Shown here piece by piece: positions 31,901-42,741 of a stretch of 64,000 nt of DNA (position 1 is the stretch's first letter; the number at the start of each line of letters is the position of its first letter). The notes under the pieces were generated by a model that saw only the letters and a list, made by a program, of their open reading frames with translations, ran no database searches and had not been told where the DNA came from. The stretch is from Asterias rubens (Eukaryota; Echinodermata; Asteroidea; Forcipulatida; Asteriidae), in NCBI RefSeq assembly GCF_902459465.1, contig NC_047068.1, positions 11,098,001 through 11,162,000 on the forward strand, written 5' to 3'. The position numbers and the translations under genes were made by a program.

Positions 31901-34900
31901 TCCTGCAGGCAGTTGATGAGTGCTGAACTACCATGGCCTTCACCTGCATTTGATGTCCATGATTCCCACTCTACATCTGGGTAGTTGAAGTCTCCAACTA
32001 TAACAAGGTGCGAATACTTCATCTTGCTCGCTTTGCTAATTAGGTCCGTCAACCTTGTATTATTCAAATCTGTGGAATTTGGACTTCTGTAGATACAACC
32101 AAGTAGTAGTCTCTCTTCACTCTGCAGTCTCATCTCACACCCTTGTCCCAGGTTCCTTTCCATTTGTCATCATGACCGTTTGTGTGAAATCAACTGGCCG
32201 GGACCAGGGGCAGTATTTTTTTGCGATTGAGTCTGACGCATTTTTAGGTTAGTGTTTTTTCTCCTGACTTTCAGTTTCATGTGACTGAGTGCGGAATTCT
32301 TGGTTTATTAATGGTGCACATGATTCAATCATTGATGAGCCATTAGCGTAGAATTCTGCGGTAAATGGACACCGTGACATTAAAAAATCTGCATTAGCCC
32401 AGGTTGGACTCCTCCGTTGCAGGGCTAACCGCGACATTAGTAGTGGTCAAGCATGATGGTTTTAGAATTAGATCATAGTAGATGGATCATGCACCGTGAC
32501 CATGGTAGTTGCAATACCGTAACCCTCCGACTCCGTCGGCAGGAGGGTTACGTTATTGCAACTAGCACCATGGTTCATGATGCGAGTCGTATCTTCACGT
32601 GATTGTGAGGCTGCACTTTTCAGGAAGGAAGGAAGAAAGTGTTGCATACATGTGAATTGGCTTTTCACTCAGTTCCTATCTAATCGCGTGGTGGGTTTTC
32701 CCACTGCATTTCTCTACACAGCACAGGTACTCAAACCTACATAACCTACTTCTATGAACTTTAAGGCTCCCCCAAGGGAGCCTTATATAGTTTCTAGAAG
32801 CACATAAAACCCTAAGAAGTAAGAGTATGAGGATTCCAACCTGGGCTGCAGGTAACAGTCTGACAGGAAGGTATAGTTACTTTGTTGAGGGTCCCTTGTT
32901 AAAATTTTCAGAAAGATAATTGCCTGTAGAAATAATAACAACACGTTAATAGAATTGTGAGAACTGGTATTTGACCTATTTGTTGATTAAAATTATTTTT
33001 ATTTCTTTACCCACACAAGGGTTGAACAACTAATTGCCGACGTCAACCAGTGCATTGAAACCAGCCAAAGCCTATGTGAGAGAGTCTGCAAGGATCTGCG
33101 CCCTCTTCTTCATCAACCCTGGCCTCCGAAGGAAAAACCATCACCAAAACCTTCCCCTCAAACAGATAGCAGTGTCGGTGACCATGGTGATGCTGTATCA
33201 TTAGAGGATGCGGAAACTCTCGCTAAGGTGGAGCTGGCGTTGGTCAGGGCCCAGAAGGCTCGAGACCTTCAGCGGAAGGTGAGAACTGGGCCCAATTTCA
33301 TGGCTCTGCTTACCATAAGCATAGAATCGGCGCTTACGGAAGCAGGGAACTCTATGCTTATGGCAAGTGTATTTCACAGGTTAGCAACGAATTTTGGCTT
33401 CTGCCCGTCTGTACTCAACGTTACCAGGCATTCTACGCTTACAAGGCTAGCGCAGAAATTTGGCGCTTGCACGTAAGCGGGGAATCGTGATCGTAAGCGC
33501 AGAATACGGTGGTAAGCAGAGCCATGAAATTGGGCCCTGTTATTTTCTGATACTTTCTTTGTCATGTTCCCAGTCTGGATACTACAGAAATCAGTACTGT
33601 TTCTCATTATGTCAAAATGGGTTCAGACTATTTCGCCCCAGGTTTGGTTGGTGACACAAATTTGAAGTTTTAAACAAAATACAGCAGAGAAGGCACAAAC
33701 AAAAATAACACGGTCCAGTTTCATAAAGCTGCTTGAGCAGTCACAAATTGCACTGAGTGGTAATTTTTGCTGGTAACCGTACAAAACAATTTTGCTTACG
33801 AGATAACTTATCTCGTAAGCAAAATTGTTTTGTGCTTAGTCACTTTTAGTGCTTGAAAGAAGCTTTTATAAGAAATTAAGGTCTGGATGTTTCATTTTTG
33901 AAAGGGCCAGGGCACCAAGGTATTTTCTCATTTTCAAAGGCAGAAGAAATGTGAACTTTTCTATTGGATTGTTAAAAGCCAATGCCCTGGGGCAACAAAT
34001 GTCTTTGTGCAGCATCAGGCATGAAACAAGGTTTTAACATTTGTGTTTCTTATCAAACTTAATGCAGAATTTGTATCAAACAGACTGTTTTTCAATGTAA
34101 TTCCTCTGCCAATTGTCAAGTACTATCAATGAGCGAGAATTAAAACTAAACTTGTCCTTGAGGATAATGATTATTTTAATATTTTCATGAAAGATCGCCT
34201 AACATCACAAAGCCACAGACGGCCACTTTAACTAGCAAAGTGAGGGTTACACTTAAAGGCAGTGGACACTATTGGTAATTGTCAAAGACTAGCCTTCACC
34301 GTTGGTGTATCTCAACATATGCATAAAATAACAAACCTGTGAAAATTTGAGCTCAATCGGTCATCGAAGTTGCGAGATAACAATGAACAAAAAAAAACCC
34401 TTTGTCACACGAAGTTGTGTGTGTTTAGATGGTTGATTTCGAGACCTCAAGTTCTAAATCTGAGGTCTCACAATGTTTTATACCATCAACCTCTCCCCAT
34501 TACTCGTTACCAAGTAAGGTTTTATGCTAATAATTATTTTGAGTAATTACCAATAGTGTCCACTGCCTTTAACTGATTTGGGCTGTCTAACCAAACTGTC
34601 ACCAGGGGCACATTGCCATCTACTCCTTTGGGCTGAATCAGGGTTACCTCCTTCGCTTCACAGTACGCAAAGATGTAGGCATTGGTTTCTTCCAACAGGA
34701 TGTAAAGCAGATTGCACTTTCTTCTTCACTGTTCACAAAGTATTTATGGCTATTAGTGCCTTGCTCAAGGGCAAGTGTGATGACCAGGATTCAAACCCAC
34801 ACTCATTTGCCGACAATACCAGAGCTTGGGTCAAGTGACCTAGACCACTCGGCCAGGACACGCCACAGATTACAGGTTCAAGTCTGGAGTATGAACGTGT

Positions 34901-37900
34901 ACAACAAGTGGTGAAGGAAACATCAAATAAAATAGTTGTACTTAACTTGTGTTTTGTTTACCCCTTTAGCTGAATCCTGTGGTGGAGCTTCATAAAGAAG
35001 ACAAAACAACATCAGAGCCTGAAGAAGAGAATCCACCAAAAAGTCAAACAATCGACGGACAAGAGTTTGCCGTCATTTCCCAGTCGGATCTTCAAAAACT
35101 ATTCAGAGATGATGCGCTTAAACTTTCAGAGAAAAAAGCAAACACTTCAGCTACGAAGCCAAGACTTGGCCCAGCACAGGCCAGAGCTGCTTATAGCGCC
35201 AAAGTTCCTCGTCCGTCAACAAAGTCCCGCTATACAACCTCCTCATCTGATATTGGAAAACACAAAAATAAACTAAAAGCAACTTCAGCAGATGGCAAGA
35301 ATGCAAACTCAAAAATGAAACCTGTAAGTGAAAAAGACGCTGTTAGACAGAGGAGTGCAAACGTAGGTATTTCAAATAACCGGATAAAGAAGCAACTTAA
35401 TGTTCGCAATGAGAATGAACTTGTGAATGTTGACACTACATTAGCTGAGGAACCAAAGACTGGAAACCTACGATCTGCCGCAAAGCATAACAGAACTGCT
35501 GTGAACACAACTGTCCAAGAAAATCAGCCAAGAATGAGAGAAAAGGTTAAACAAAGTTCTGTGAATTTTTCAAACAAGAGCAGACATGAGAGAGAAGTGC
35601 ATACTCAGTCGACCAATGGAAGTGAGAATCTTGCTCGTAAAATGGCAAAACTGAAACTTACGGATGAGGGCCCGTCAAAGCCATTGGTTATGGGAGTTAC
35701 CAAGGATGAAACAAGTGGATTGGAAGAGCAGTCAAAGCCATTTATGCTGAAATGGAATGGGTACGTGTGAGTCCTCGGGCAAGAGATATTTGCAGAGTTC
35801 ATTGTGTGATTTAGATAGGATGTCTAAGCCCGGGTCTTTTGTCCTGCGAATGCGAATGCCATACGAGTTTCGAAGTCACAAACTAGCAACGAATAATTTG
35901 CATCAGTTGATTTGTGCTGAACTCCTGCAAACTATATGCTGCAACAAAAAGCCCTTTGACGTCTTTCATTCAAAACCACAGTGGATAATATTGAAGGATC
36001 ACACAGTAGGAGGGTTGACTGTCGTGTGCTGTGTTCAGTGTAGATTTTTTTTCACCACATGATGTCACACTGCAGGCTGGTCAGACAGTAGGAGGGTTGA
36101 CTGTCGTGTGCTGTGTATGTATTCACCACATGATATCATTGCAGGCTGGCTTGTTTTTCTATAACTCAAAACTAGTATAGATGACAATTTTTTTCTGTTA
36201 TCACATTTTACGAATGTAGATCCGATCTGAAGGTTTCTGGTAAGATCAAAAAGTCTTATTCCGTTATCGCCAAACTTCGATCTAAGCTCTCGTCAGAAGT
36301 TGATTCAGTCAAGGAGTCCTCGCCTTCGCAGTATTTCTTGCATCGGATGGAATCAAAGGTAATTGAGAAGCCTCCTTGAAAATCAACTTTGACATCATTT
36401 TGATGCGGATTATTTGTTACTTGACCAAAATAATGCTCAAATTGAATATAGGGAAGTGCCAATAGCAGCAGCGGTCCTTCAATTCAAGTATGTACTTTGA
36501 TTAAGAACTAAAGGTTGTCCAAACACCAAACATGGTAGATGTGCTTCCAGTGTGTCCGACCTGGGGTCAATTTCGCAAAGCAATAAAATCCATCATAAGA
36601 CAAATTGTTGGTATTACCACAGTGATTTGCATTGTGACATCACACTTTACCAAGCAATTACGATTGATTTTCTGTTAAGATCAATCTTGGCTCTTTGTGA
36701 AATCAACCCCAAGTTCCTCCTATCAGGATGTCTGAGCGTGAAACCGGGCTTTCTGCTTCTTCTCACCGCCACTCTTGATTTTCTGAGATGTAGAACAATG
36801 AGCCGTTCCAACAGCTTTATTCCACATACTACATCTTGTTAAAACTCCTTGTCTGGTACAATCTTGACTGTTAATAGGAAAATTTTCTTTCAGCTCCCAT
36901 GAGTTATTTCATCTAAAATGTGTTCTTCTCGTAGCCCCTTACCAAGAGTGGATATTAGCCTGTTTGGGTTGAACTTGCTAAACATAAAAAAAATAAAAAA
37001 AAGTTTTCCCCTAAAGTGCTAGGCCGAGTTTCATGGCTTTGCTTACCGTAAGCAAAGAATCGGCGCTTTTGGATGCAGGGTATTCTCATTACATCAAGCA
37101 TATTTCATGGGTTAGTAGCAGGGACTTTTTCCTTGTAGGCATGCACTCTCCAAATTACTAGGCATTCTACACTTACACAGCTTGCTCAGAAATTTGGCAC
37201 TTGCATGGTAGGTGGAGAATAGTGATAGCCAGCGCCAAATCCGGCGGTAAGCAGAGCCATAAAATTGGGCCTTCCTTTGCACTCCTTTATGTTTTCCTTC
37301 ATTCTTCAAGCTAGTAAGATTAGATTCAAAAGGAATGTAAAATTCTTGTACCATTCTTGTGTTATCTTTTTTTCTTCTTGAGTTTTACTCCAAACTAAGT
37401 ATCAAACTAGTTGCTAGTATGATACAAAAACACCCAGAAAATTACATTATTTTTATCTCTTCTATTTGATTTTAAAGTTTCAGCCGTCGCCGACATCACT
37501 ATCTTTTAGAGAGGTCCAAGAGAGAATAGAAAACTTGACCACGGAATGTCGACATGTCTTGCAAGTTGTGAAGACAGCCCTTTTGCAGAATCAGCGACAA
37601 TCAGGTAGACCTCTTCAAATTGATTTATTAAAAAAATTCTTGTCTTTTCCGCTGGTGAAAACTGCTCAACGTAGAACATTTGTTTTGAAAATTCCTTTGC
37701 AAACTTAATTATCTGCTAAGCAACATAATGGGGGTACCAGTCACAAGTGATGTATTGTTTCATACTATATTGGCCTGTAACCTATTTCCGCTAAGCAACT
37801 TTCAGCTGGTACTGAGCAGCTGAGTTTAATTGGCCTTAGAGCATATCCGATTTACAATTTTTGGGACTCTTAGAAAAAGTGGCAAAATTGTTATTAACTA

Positions 37901-40900
37901 GCCTGAAAAACGATGTACAAAATTTATGTGTAGGTTATGTTTTCCTACCCTTTTCCAAGGGCCTAATATTTATCATTGAAATTAATTAAATCGTATGAAT
38001 GCACTTTTCTTGACGTAGAAGAACCATCGTTGGAGAGTAGGTATACAGTTAAACTCTTCGCCGAGACCTTGAGAAAAAGGCTAGAAGATCTGACAGTTGA
38101 AATTCAAAATGTCGTTGCAGGTAAGTTAATCTGTGTCTGTATTAAGTAACTGTGGCTATGGCTATGGCTTGTGGTTTCAGGGACAAATAGCTCAGCAAGT
38201 CAGCCATAGCCACTGCCAAATCCATTATTTCATCTGTTTAAAAATCAGGACTAAGAGTTCCCGCAAGCGGAAGTTATTTTTTACATAAGGTCAGTAAACT
38301 TGGGACTGGACAAGTCCGGCGATCGAGCATTTTTGTTTAAATAAAATGTTGACTTTCAGTCAGAAAAATCTCTTTCAATTCTGTTGAGTATTGAATAAAC
38401 CAACAATACAAATGCGATAAATCTTCTTTCAGTGTTTGTTCAAGTTAAACAGTTTAAATGTGTTTTATGGTTTCTTAAAAGAACATTCTTGAAGGAATAT
38501 TCTCTTTAGTTTTTTCCTTCATCAGGCAAGGTTATGATTGCGTTATCTGCCCTAAGCTACAGGGGGCTTGGGTTCGATTCCAATGAGAGATCTCTGCAAG
38601 AAGCACTTCAGCGTAAAATCGCATATCTTCGAGTTTTCAAATTTTCTTTTCTCGTTTTGATTCCAGCTGAGGAACAGTTACTCTCAAGTCAACACCGACG
38701 AGTCCCCAGCTCGAAGTCATCAACTCCATTCCATGAGGGACTTCAGCAATGGGAGATCTCCACTCCATCCATCTCAATATTCCTTCCTGTCAAACAATTT
38801 CAGGGTAATGTTAAACCTTCTCACTCTACTACTACTACTACTAATAAAATGATAATTATACAGCGTATTTTTCATATTAAAAAAAAGGCGCCCGACAATA
38901 AAATGATTACAAAGAACTAAAACAAAGACAGTAAACAACCAAATCATAAAATTTTTTACAAAACATTAATCTATTCATGCTACTCCTCGGGGGCAACTCC
39001 GGGGGAATAACAGCCAGCACTTTCACACTTAGATGGCTTTACCCGGCCTGATCTATCCTGGCCAATAGTCATCCCGGGGAATAGCAATCACTTCTTATAA
39101 AGAAGAAATTTTAGACAGTGATCTCAGACCAATTTTTCTTTTTTTTAAACAGCCCATTTTGAAGAAAAAAAGGGATGCTGAATTTTTTTATTTTTTTTAT
39201 TTTGCCTTACATTGAATATTCTGAATGTCCTTTAAAGTAGATTTAATTTGTCACTTTCTTCATCAGGCAGCGTTAGCCAGATCCGCAGTGGTCAAGACAA
39301 CTGCAGAAACATTGAATACTGCACTCTGAGAGAGCTACAGACGTTTTCCACTCTGCAACATGATGTACAGAGGTTGGCCCTTCAAATTCAAATAGAGAAG
39401 GTAACCAACGTTTCTCTTTCAGAACTACCCCAACTTCTTTAGAAATTATCTTTGGGTGCGTTCGATTAGCTTCCTCGTGTAGACACCGCGGTGCTCATTT
39501 AGGTGAGCCCTTGGCAAGAGCTAAGCGAACCATTACACTCGCTCTCTTGTGGTGACGTCATGCACCTTGGGCCAGCCCCAAGTGACCCATTCCACAAGCA
39601 GGGCACTGGGGGCTGACCCAAGTGAGCCCCTGGAATGACGTCAAAGCTATTCGAACTCACCCATTACATGGTGTTACCACAAACCTTCCTGCAGAAGGTA
39701 TTATTGAAAACACAAAGCAGGGACACATCATTCAACATGTCCACAATAAAGGAAATTGTTCATGGGACTTGTATTGTTCACTTAAATGACCACCTGGAAG
39801 CCCTCTGTTGTGAAGTAACATAACAGTTCACAGTTAAAGGCATTGGACACTATTGGTAATTATATAAAATTGTTGTTGGCATAAAAACTTACTTGGTAAT
39901 GAGCAATTGAGAGCTGTTGTATAGTATACACATAATGAATGTTTATGAGTGCAATGGTGCGAATATGTTCATGAGTTGAAAGATGGAATGTTCTATTCAA
40001 CGAGGCGGAGCTGAGTTGAATGGAACATTCCAGCTTTCAACGAATGAACATATTCGCACCATTGCACGAATGAAAAACATTCATTATTTGTTTTATATAA
40101 CATCCAAGTAGAACTTTGTCATTTTGATTGAAAGAAACAACTTTCAAAACAAACAATTTCAACTGTAGAAGCCGAATGCTAGTAATTTTACTATGCCTTC
40201 TTGCAGTAACACCTGCTGCGTTACCAAAGACACGCGCACGCAGTGATGTTTTTACTCAGCTTTTTCGTTCCATCCGAAAAGTACCATTGCACGCTGGCAG
40301 CGTGCCAGCGTGCAATGGTACTTTTCGGATGGAACGAAAAAGCACGGCGAGTGACTCAGCGTGCAATGGTACTTTTATTTGCTATCACGTGACGGACAAT
40401 CCTCCAATCAAATGGCAAGGATCTGCTTGGGTGTTATATAATATAAAACATTGTGAGAAACGGCTCCCTCAACTAAGATAGTTTTTGAAAAAGAGGTAAT
40501 TTCTCAAATATTAAAAGCCTTCAGGTCTGAAACCTTTTTTAGCCATCTGAAACAACACAAATGTGTGCAACAAGGGTGTTTTTTCTTTCATTATTCTCTT
40601 GCAAATTTGATAACCAATTGAGTCAAAATGTTTACATTTTGTTATTTCATGCATATGTTGGGATATACCAAGTGAGAATACTGTTCTTTGACAATAACCA
40701 GGTGTCCAGTGCCTTTAACCCTTTTCTTACCATAGGAAACTTTAGTCAAGTGCACAAATTTCCTCCTCCTTACCACTGGCGACTTAAGTTGACCAACCTT
40801 ACACAAACAAATCCTTTAAGTCCTTTTTTAACAAGCTGTTGTCTTGCCCATGTTAAACTATCATAGCCAAGCTAACTATAGTGAGAGAGAGGAGGATTGG

Positions 40901-41286
40901 ATGTTTCCAGTGATGGTAAAATAAGGTTGCTACTCTCAAAACTTATCTTAATATGTCACAGGTTTTCAAGGAATAATTTTGTTTTGTCTGTTTTGGTTTG
41001 CTTTGTTTTTGGTTTTACTGCACCTTGAAAACCCAGGGTGTATATGTGCGCATTTCACGTCCTTATCATTATTATTATTATTGTTGTTATTACTATTATA
41101 TCCTCTGCTTCAATTCAGCTCATCGGTGCAGAGATCTTACCCATAATAGAGGTCCTGAACCCATCCGATACGAACTTTGTGCCCTTCTATCGATCAGTGT
41201 TCGGTCTACTCTGTCATTGTGGACAACTCTACCCGTCAGTTATCACAGACAACGTTGGTAATACGAGTGAAGCGGATGTTACCTGA
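28977..41286 (+). CDS. TEDC2: TEDC2, tubulin epsilon and delta complex protein 2
   Basis: TEDC2 (human C16orf59) works with TEDC1 and delta- and epsilon-tubulin to stabilise centriole triplet microtubules. Nine exons give about 622 aa (human 433). Family-like parts are the N-terminal helix RVEQLIADVNQCIE with CKDLRPLLHQPW, the block SSPSQYFLHRMESK, and the C-terminal block ELQTFSTLQHDVQRLALQIQ followed by a helix ending FGLLCHCGQLYPSVI. The large third exon (263 codons) encodes a Lys/Ser/Asn-rich, probably disordered linker and accounts for most of the extra length. The first coding exon is only 17 nt (MESFD plus two bases): its ATG has a good context (gccATGG), its donor is GTAAGC, and its phase 2 matches the acceptor at 33018-33019 exactly. 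Assignment to TEDC2 is from remembered similarity, strongest at the C-terminus. Confidence 0.82.
29529..30077 (-). pseudogene. Retrotransposon ORF2 C-terminal part, frameshifted from the RT frame
   Basis: 182 codons overlapping the end of the upstream RT frame by about 23 nt. It contains the usual post-RT block of CR1-like elements (MVRPHLEYANSVW, KLEKVQRRATKIV, LPTLAYRRLRGDLIQVFKVM and RQNNFTQRVCNVWNKLP). It continues the same protein in another frame, so a single indel near 30060-30075 broke the gene. Confidence 0.85.
30055..32163 (-). pseudogene. Retrotransposon ORF2, endonuclease C-terminus and reverse transcriptase
   Basis: An open frame of 702 codons. Residues 50-140 carry the endonuclease end (GDFNYPDVEW near 57, LDLVITND near 109, SDH near 133). 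Reverse transcriptase motifs follow: SPGPDGLHPKVLKE near 373, NYRPVSLTSIVCK near 430, QHGFRQGRS near 466, YLDFRKAFDSVPH near 500, SGIPQGSVLGP near 557 and the catalytic FADDTKIF near 588. The active-site DD is intact. The frame ends prematurely at about 30055, where a one-base shift moves the rest of the protein into another frame. The start is not the original one because the endonuclease N-terminus is gone. Confidence 0.88.
32499..32574. repeat. Inverted repeat upstream of TEDC2 exon 2
   Basis: The core arms 32508-32528 and 32542-32562 pair over 21 bp with one mismatch. The outer ACCATGGT words (32499-32506, 32567-32574) extend it. Confidence 0.75.
33288..33537. mobile_element. MITE family B in TEDC2 intron 2
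   Basis: GGGCCCAATTTCATGGCTCT to GCCATGAAATTGGGCCC. It begins 9 nt after the GT of the exon 2 donor. Confidence 0.85.
33781..33833. repeat. Perfect 26-bp palindrome with 1-nt spacer
   Basis: Arms 33781-33806 and 33808-33833 are exact reverse complements; the arm begins ACAAAACAATTTTGCTTACG. It lies in TEDC2 intron 2. Confidence 0.85.
34253..34572. mobile_element. MITE family A in TEDC2 intron 2
   Basis: Both ends are present (TTAAAGGCAGTGGACACTAT, GTGTCCACTGCCTTTAA). The centre is shortened after the TGAGGTCTC block. Confidence 0.85.
34600..34862 (-). mobile_element. tRNA-derived SINE, type A, diverged
   Basis: The plus strand shows the complement of the B box (GGATTCAAACCCACACTC) and of the head (CACTCGGCCAGGACACG) at 34789-34862. 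The body is diverged. It lies in TEDC2 intron 2. Confidence 0.55.
36562..36716. mobile_element. MITE family F in TEDC2 intron 4
   Basis: TCAATTTCGCAAAGCAATAA to GGCTCTTTGTGAAATCAACC; same family as 13594-13740, with a partial relative at about 3367-3475. Confidence 0.6.
37022..37270. mobile_element. MITE family B in TEDC2 intron 4
   Basis: GTTTCATGGCTTTGCTTACC to GCAGAGCCATAAAATTGGGC; more diverged than 33288. Confidence 0.75.
39930..40085. mobile_element. Foldback element inserted in a family A MITE (first of two)
   Basis: Arms include GTGCAATGGTGCGAATATGT and ACATATTCGCACCATTGCAC, then GTTGAAAG / CTTTCAAC and GGAATGTTC / GAACATTCC. The outer ends are ATAATGAATGTTT and AAACATTCATTAT. Confidence 0.75.
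40088..40441. mobile_element. Second foldback element, centred on a 41-bp perfect palindrome
   Basis: The ends are TTATATAACATCCAAGTAGA and CTGCTTGGGTGTTATATAA. The centre is the palindrome 40259-40299 / 40303-40343. Confidence 0.7.
40925..41085 (+). mobile_element. 3' end of the same non-LTR family as 10600-10935
   Basis: Shares the segment from CTCAAAACTTATCTTA through the GTGCGCATT motif with 10775-10905, and likewise ends in an ATT repeat. It lies about 35 bp upstream of the last TEDC2 exon. Confidence 0.65.
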
Positions 41287-41424
41287 TCATCCTCACAGCT
41301 AGTCTTGGTTCAAGACCCTCCTGTTCTTAACATCACATGATCCATTATCGCAAGGGGGAGTGTTCTCAACATACAACACTATTATAGACCTTTTAACAAA
41401 CCCAGTGCGCAAGCGCTAACTGTT

Positions 41425-41494
41425 GAATGAGGTGCATGCTGGTCTAGCTAGCGATCAAACTTGATTGCTAGCTAGACCAGGAATCACCTCATTC
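41425..41494. repeat. Inverted repeat in TEDC2 3' UTR
   Basis: GAATGAGGTG and CACCTCATTC at the outside. GGTCTAGCTAGC and GCTAGCTAGACC pair exactly around a short centre (18-bp arms, one mismatch, 2-nt loop). Confidence 0.8.
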
Positions 41495-41829
41495 CAGGCC
41501 TATAGCAGTATTGGAGTCTGCTGGTTCTCGGGTTGATTGCGTTTCTTTTTTAACAGCGCCCTCTATTGGCAACTATCAGTGAGAGAAATTAACGGCAGGT
41601 GTACACCTTTCACAATTTAATATTTGGATTGGTTCAATGAAACTTATCTCCAAAGAGATGCAGTACATGGACAAAACTGTTGGAATGGTTATGCTATCTT
41701 TCTGATAAATATTTAACAACTTGGCCACTTCACTTGAATATGTTTGAACATAAAATGCATTTAGAAATGCTGCAGTTTATTTTTGTGAGAATTGTATTGT
41801 TGATTCTTGGAAATGAAAATGACATAAAT

Positions 41830-41835
41830 AATAAA
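41830..41835 (+). other. Candidate polyadenylation signal of TEDC2
   Basis: AATAAA about 545 nt after the TEDC2 stop, in AT-rich sequence, giving a 3' UTR of about 560 nt that includes the palindrome at 41425-41494. Confidence 0.45.
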
Positions 41836-42107
41836 ACATGAATATTATTATTATTTGTATTTATTTCTTTGGTTAAAAGTGTGATTAATTGTTTGTTTTT
41901 TAAGTTGTTGTGTTTCTTAAATATAAAATGATTGGTTACTTTGCTTTTTTTGTATTCTAAAGTTTGATCGGCGTACTTGCACTTTTAAACTTTGTTTGCC
42001 TTTGAGAAAGTGTGAGAATGTTAATACGGTTGCTACATAATACTGCTTAACCTTAGTCTGTATCCATGTGTAGATTTGGTGAACATGTTGGATTGTGTCA
42101 GTTTGAG

Positions 42108-42234
42108 TTAGGCCGTATCCGAATTGGCGGCTACGGCTAGATCGCCGCGTCATCATGCATTGAAGTATAGGACACCCTTTAGCAACACTCCTGGCAACGG
42201 TCGTAGCCGTAGCCACCAATTCGGATACGGCCTA
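42108..42234. mobile_element. MITE family I, copy 2
   Basis: TTAGGCCGTATCCGAATTGG to CCAATTCGGATACGGCCTAA are exact inverted repeats; 127 bp, matching 709-835 in layout. Confidence 0.8.
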
Positions 42235-42387
42235 AGTCTAAATCTGAGGACAGTTATAGTTGTTCAGAAGCTGACAGTCAGCTGCATTTTCTCTCTCCAA
42301 TCTCTCTCTAGCCTTTTAGAAAATATGTGCGTAAAAATCCAAGGCAAAAATTATTGAATTATCATTTGGAGTGGATTGAATAATAGT

Positions 42388-42715
42388 ATAGTGCTTTTCA
42401 CGCCCGAAGGGAGTCTAAAAGTTTCAACATTTTGGTCACTGGGCCTTCATAATTTGTTCCCTTATCCATCTCGCAGCTCCTCGCCTCGAGTATACAGCTT
42501 GTGCAACAAATATGCACTACCCATCTAAATAAGAACCACCCTGCCCTCACAGGTACCCATTTACCCCTGGGTGGAGAGAAGCAATTATAGTTAAGTGTCT
42601 AATTGCTCAGGGACAAGTGTCATGACCGTAACTCAAACCCACACTCTGCTGGAACAGCGAAGCACCAGAGCTTGAGCTCGGTGCTTTTATCCACTTGGCC
42701 ACGCAAGCAACATTG
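42388..42715 (-). mobile_element. tRNA-derived SINE, type B, antisense
   Basis: The plus strand carries the complement of the type-B 3' end (CACGCCCGAAGGGAGTC), body (GGTACCCATTTACCCCTGGG) and head (CAAACCCACACTCTGCTG, CCACTTGGCCACG). Confidence 0.75.
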
Positions 42716-42741
42716 TTTGACCCTCACACTGAAGTAGGTCA

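Larger units (their letters stand above)
29365..32165 (-). mobile_element. CR1-type non-LTR retrotransposon, 5'-truncated, in TEDC2 intron 1
   Basis: The element lies antisense to TEDC2. It carries the C-terminal half of an endonuclease domain, a complete-looking reverse transcriptase and a C-terminal region, then about 135 nt of 3' UTR and a tandem 8-bp tail (CAGGTAAA on the element strand, about four units at 29365-29394). Short direct 8-bp tails are typical of CR1 elements. The endonuclease N-terminus is absent, so the copy is 5'-truncated near 32165, and one frameshift splits the open frame. It appears fairly young: nearly 900 codons are still open apart from that break. The CR1/Jockey group assignment is from motif style. 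Confidence 0.85.
39834..40719. mobile_element. MITE family A, split by an insertion of about 510 bp
   Basis: The left part (39834-39928) ends inside the block that normally reads GTTGATAGTATAAAACATTG. The right part resumes near 40436 with ATAAAACATTGTGAGAAACG and runs to CAGTGCCTTTAA at 40719. The material between is two foldback elements. Confidence 0.7.
28977..41286 (+). other. TEDC2: Exon map of TEDC2
   Basis: Exons: 28977-28993, 33020-33278, 34970-35760, 36220-36358, 37484-37604 (an in-frame alternative acceptor would start at 37478), 38019-38120, 38667-38804, 39267-39400, 41119-41286 (stop TGA 41284-41286). The total is 1869 nt in one open frame. The first exon is the least certain because it is so short. 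Confidence 0.8.

Noticed and set aside
32164..32260. Possible extension of the retrotransposon endonuclease upstream
   Set aside because: The translation loses endonuclease similarity immediately above 32165; treated as the truncation point.
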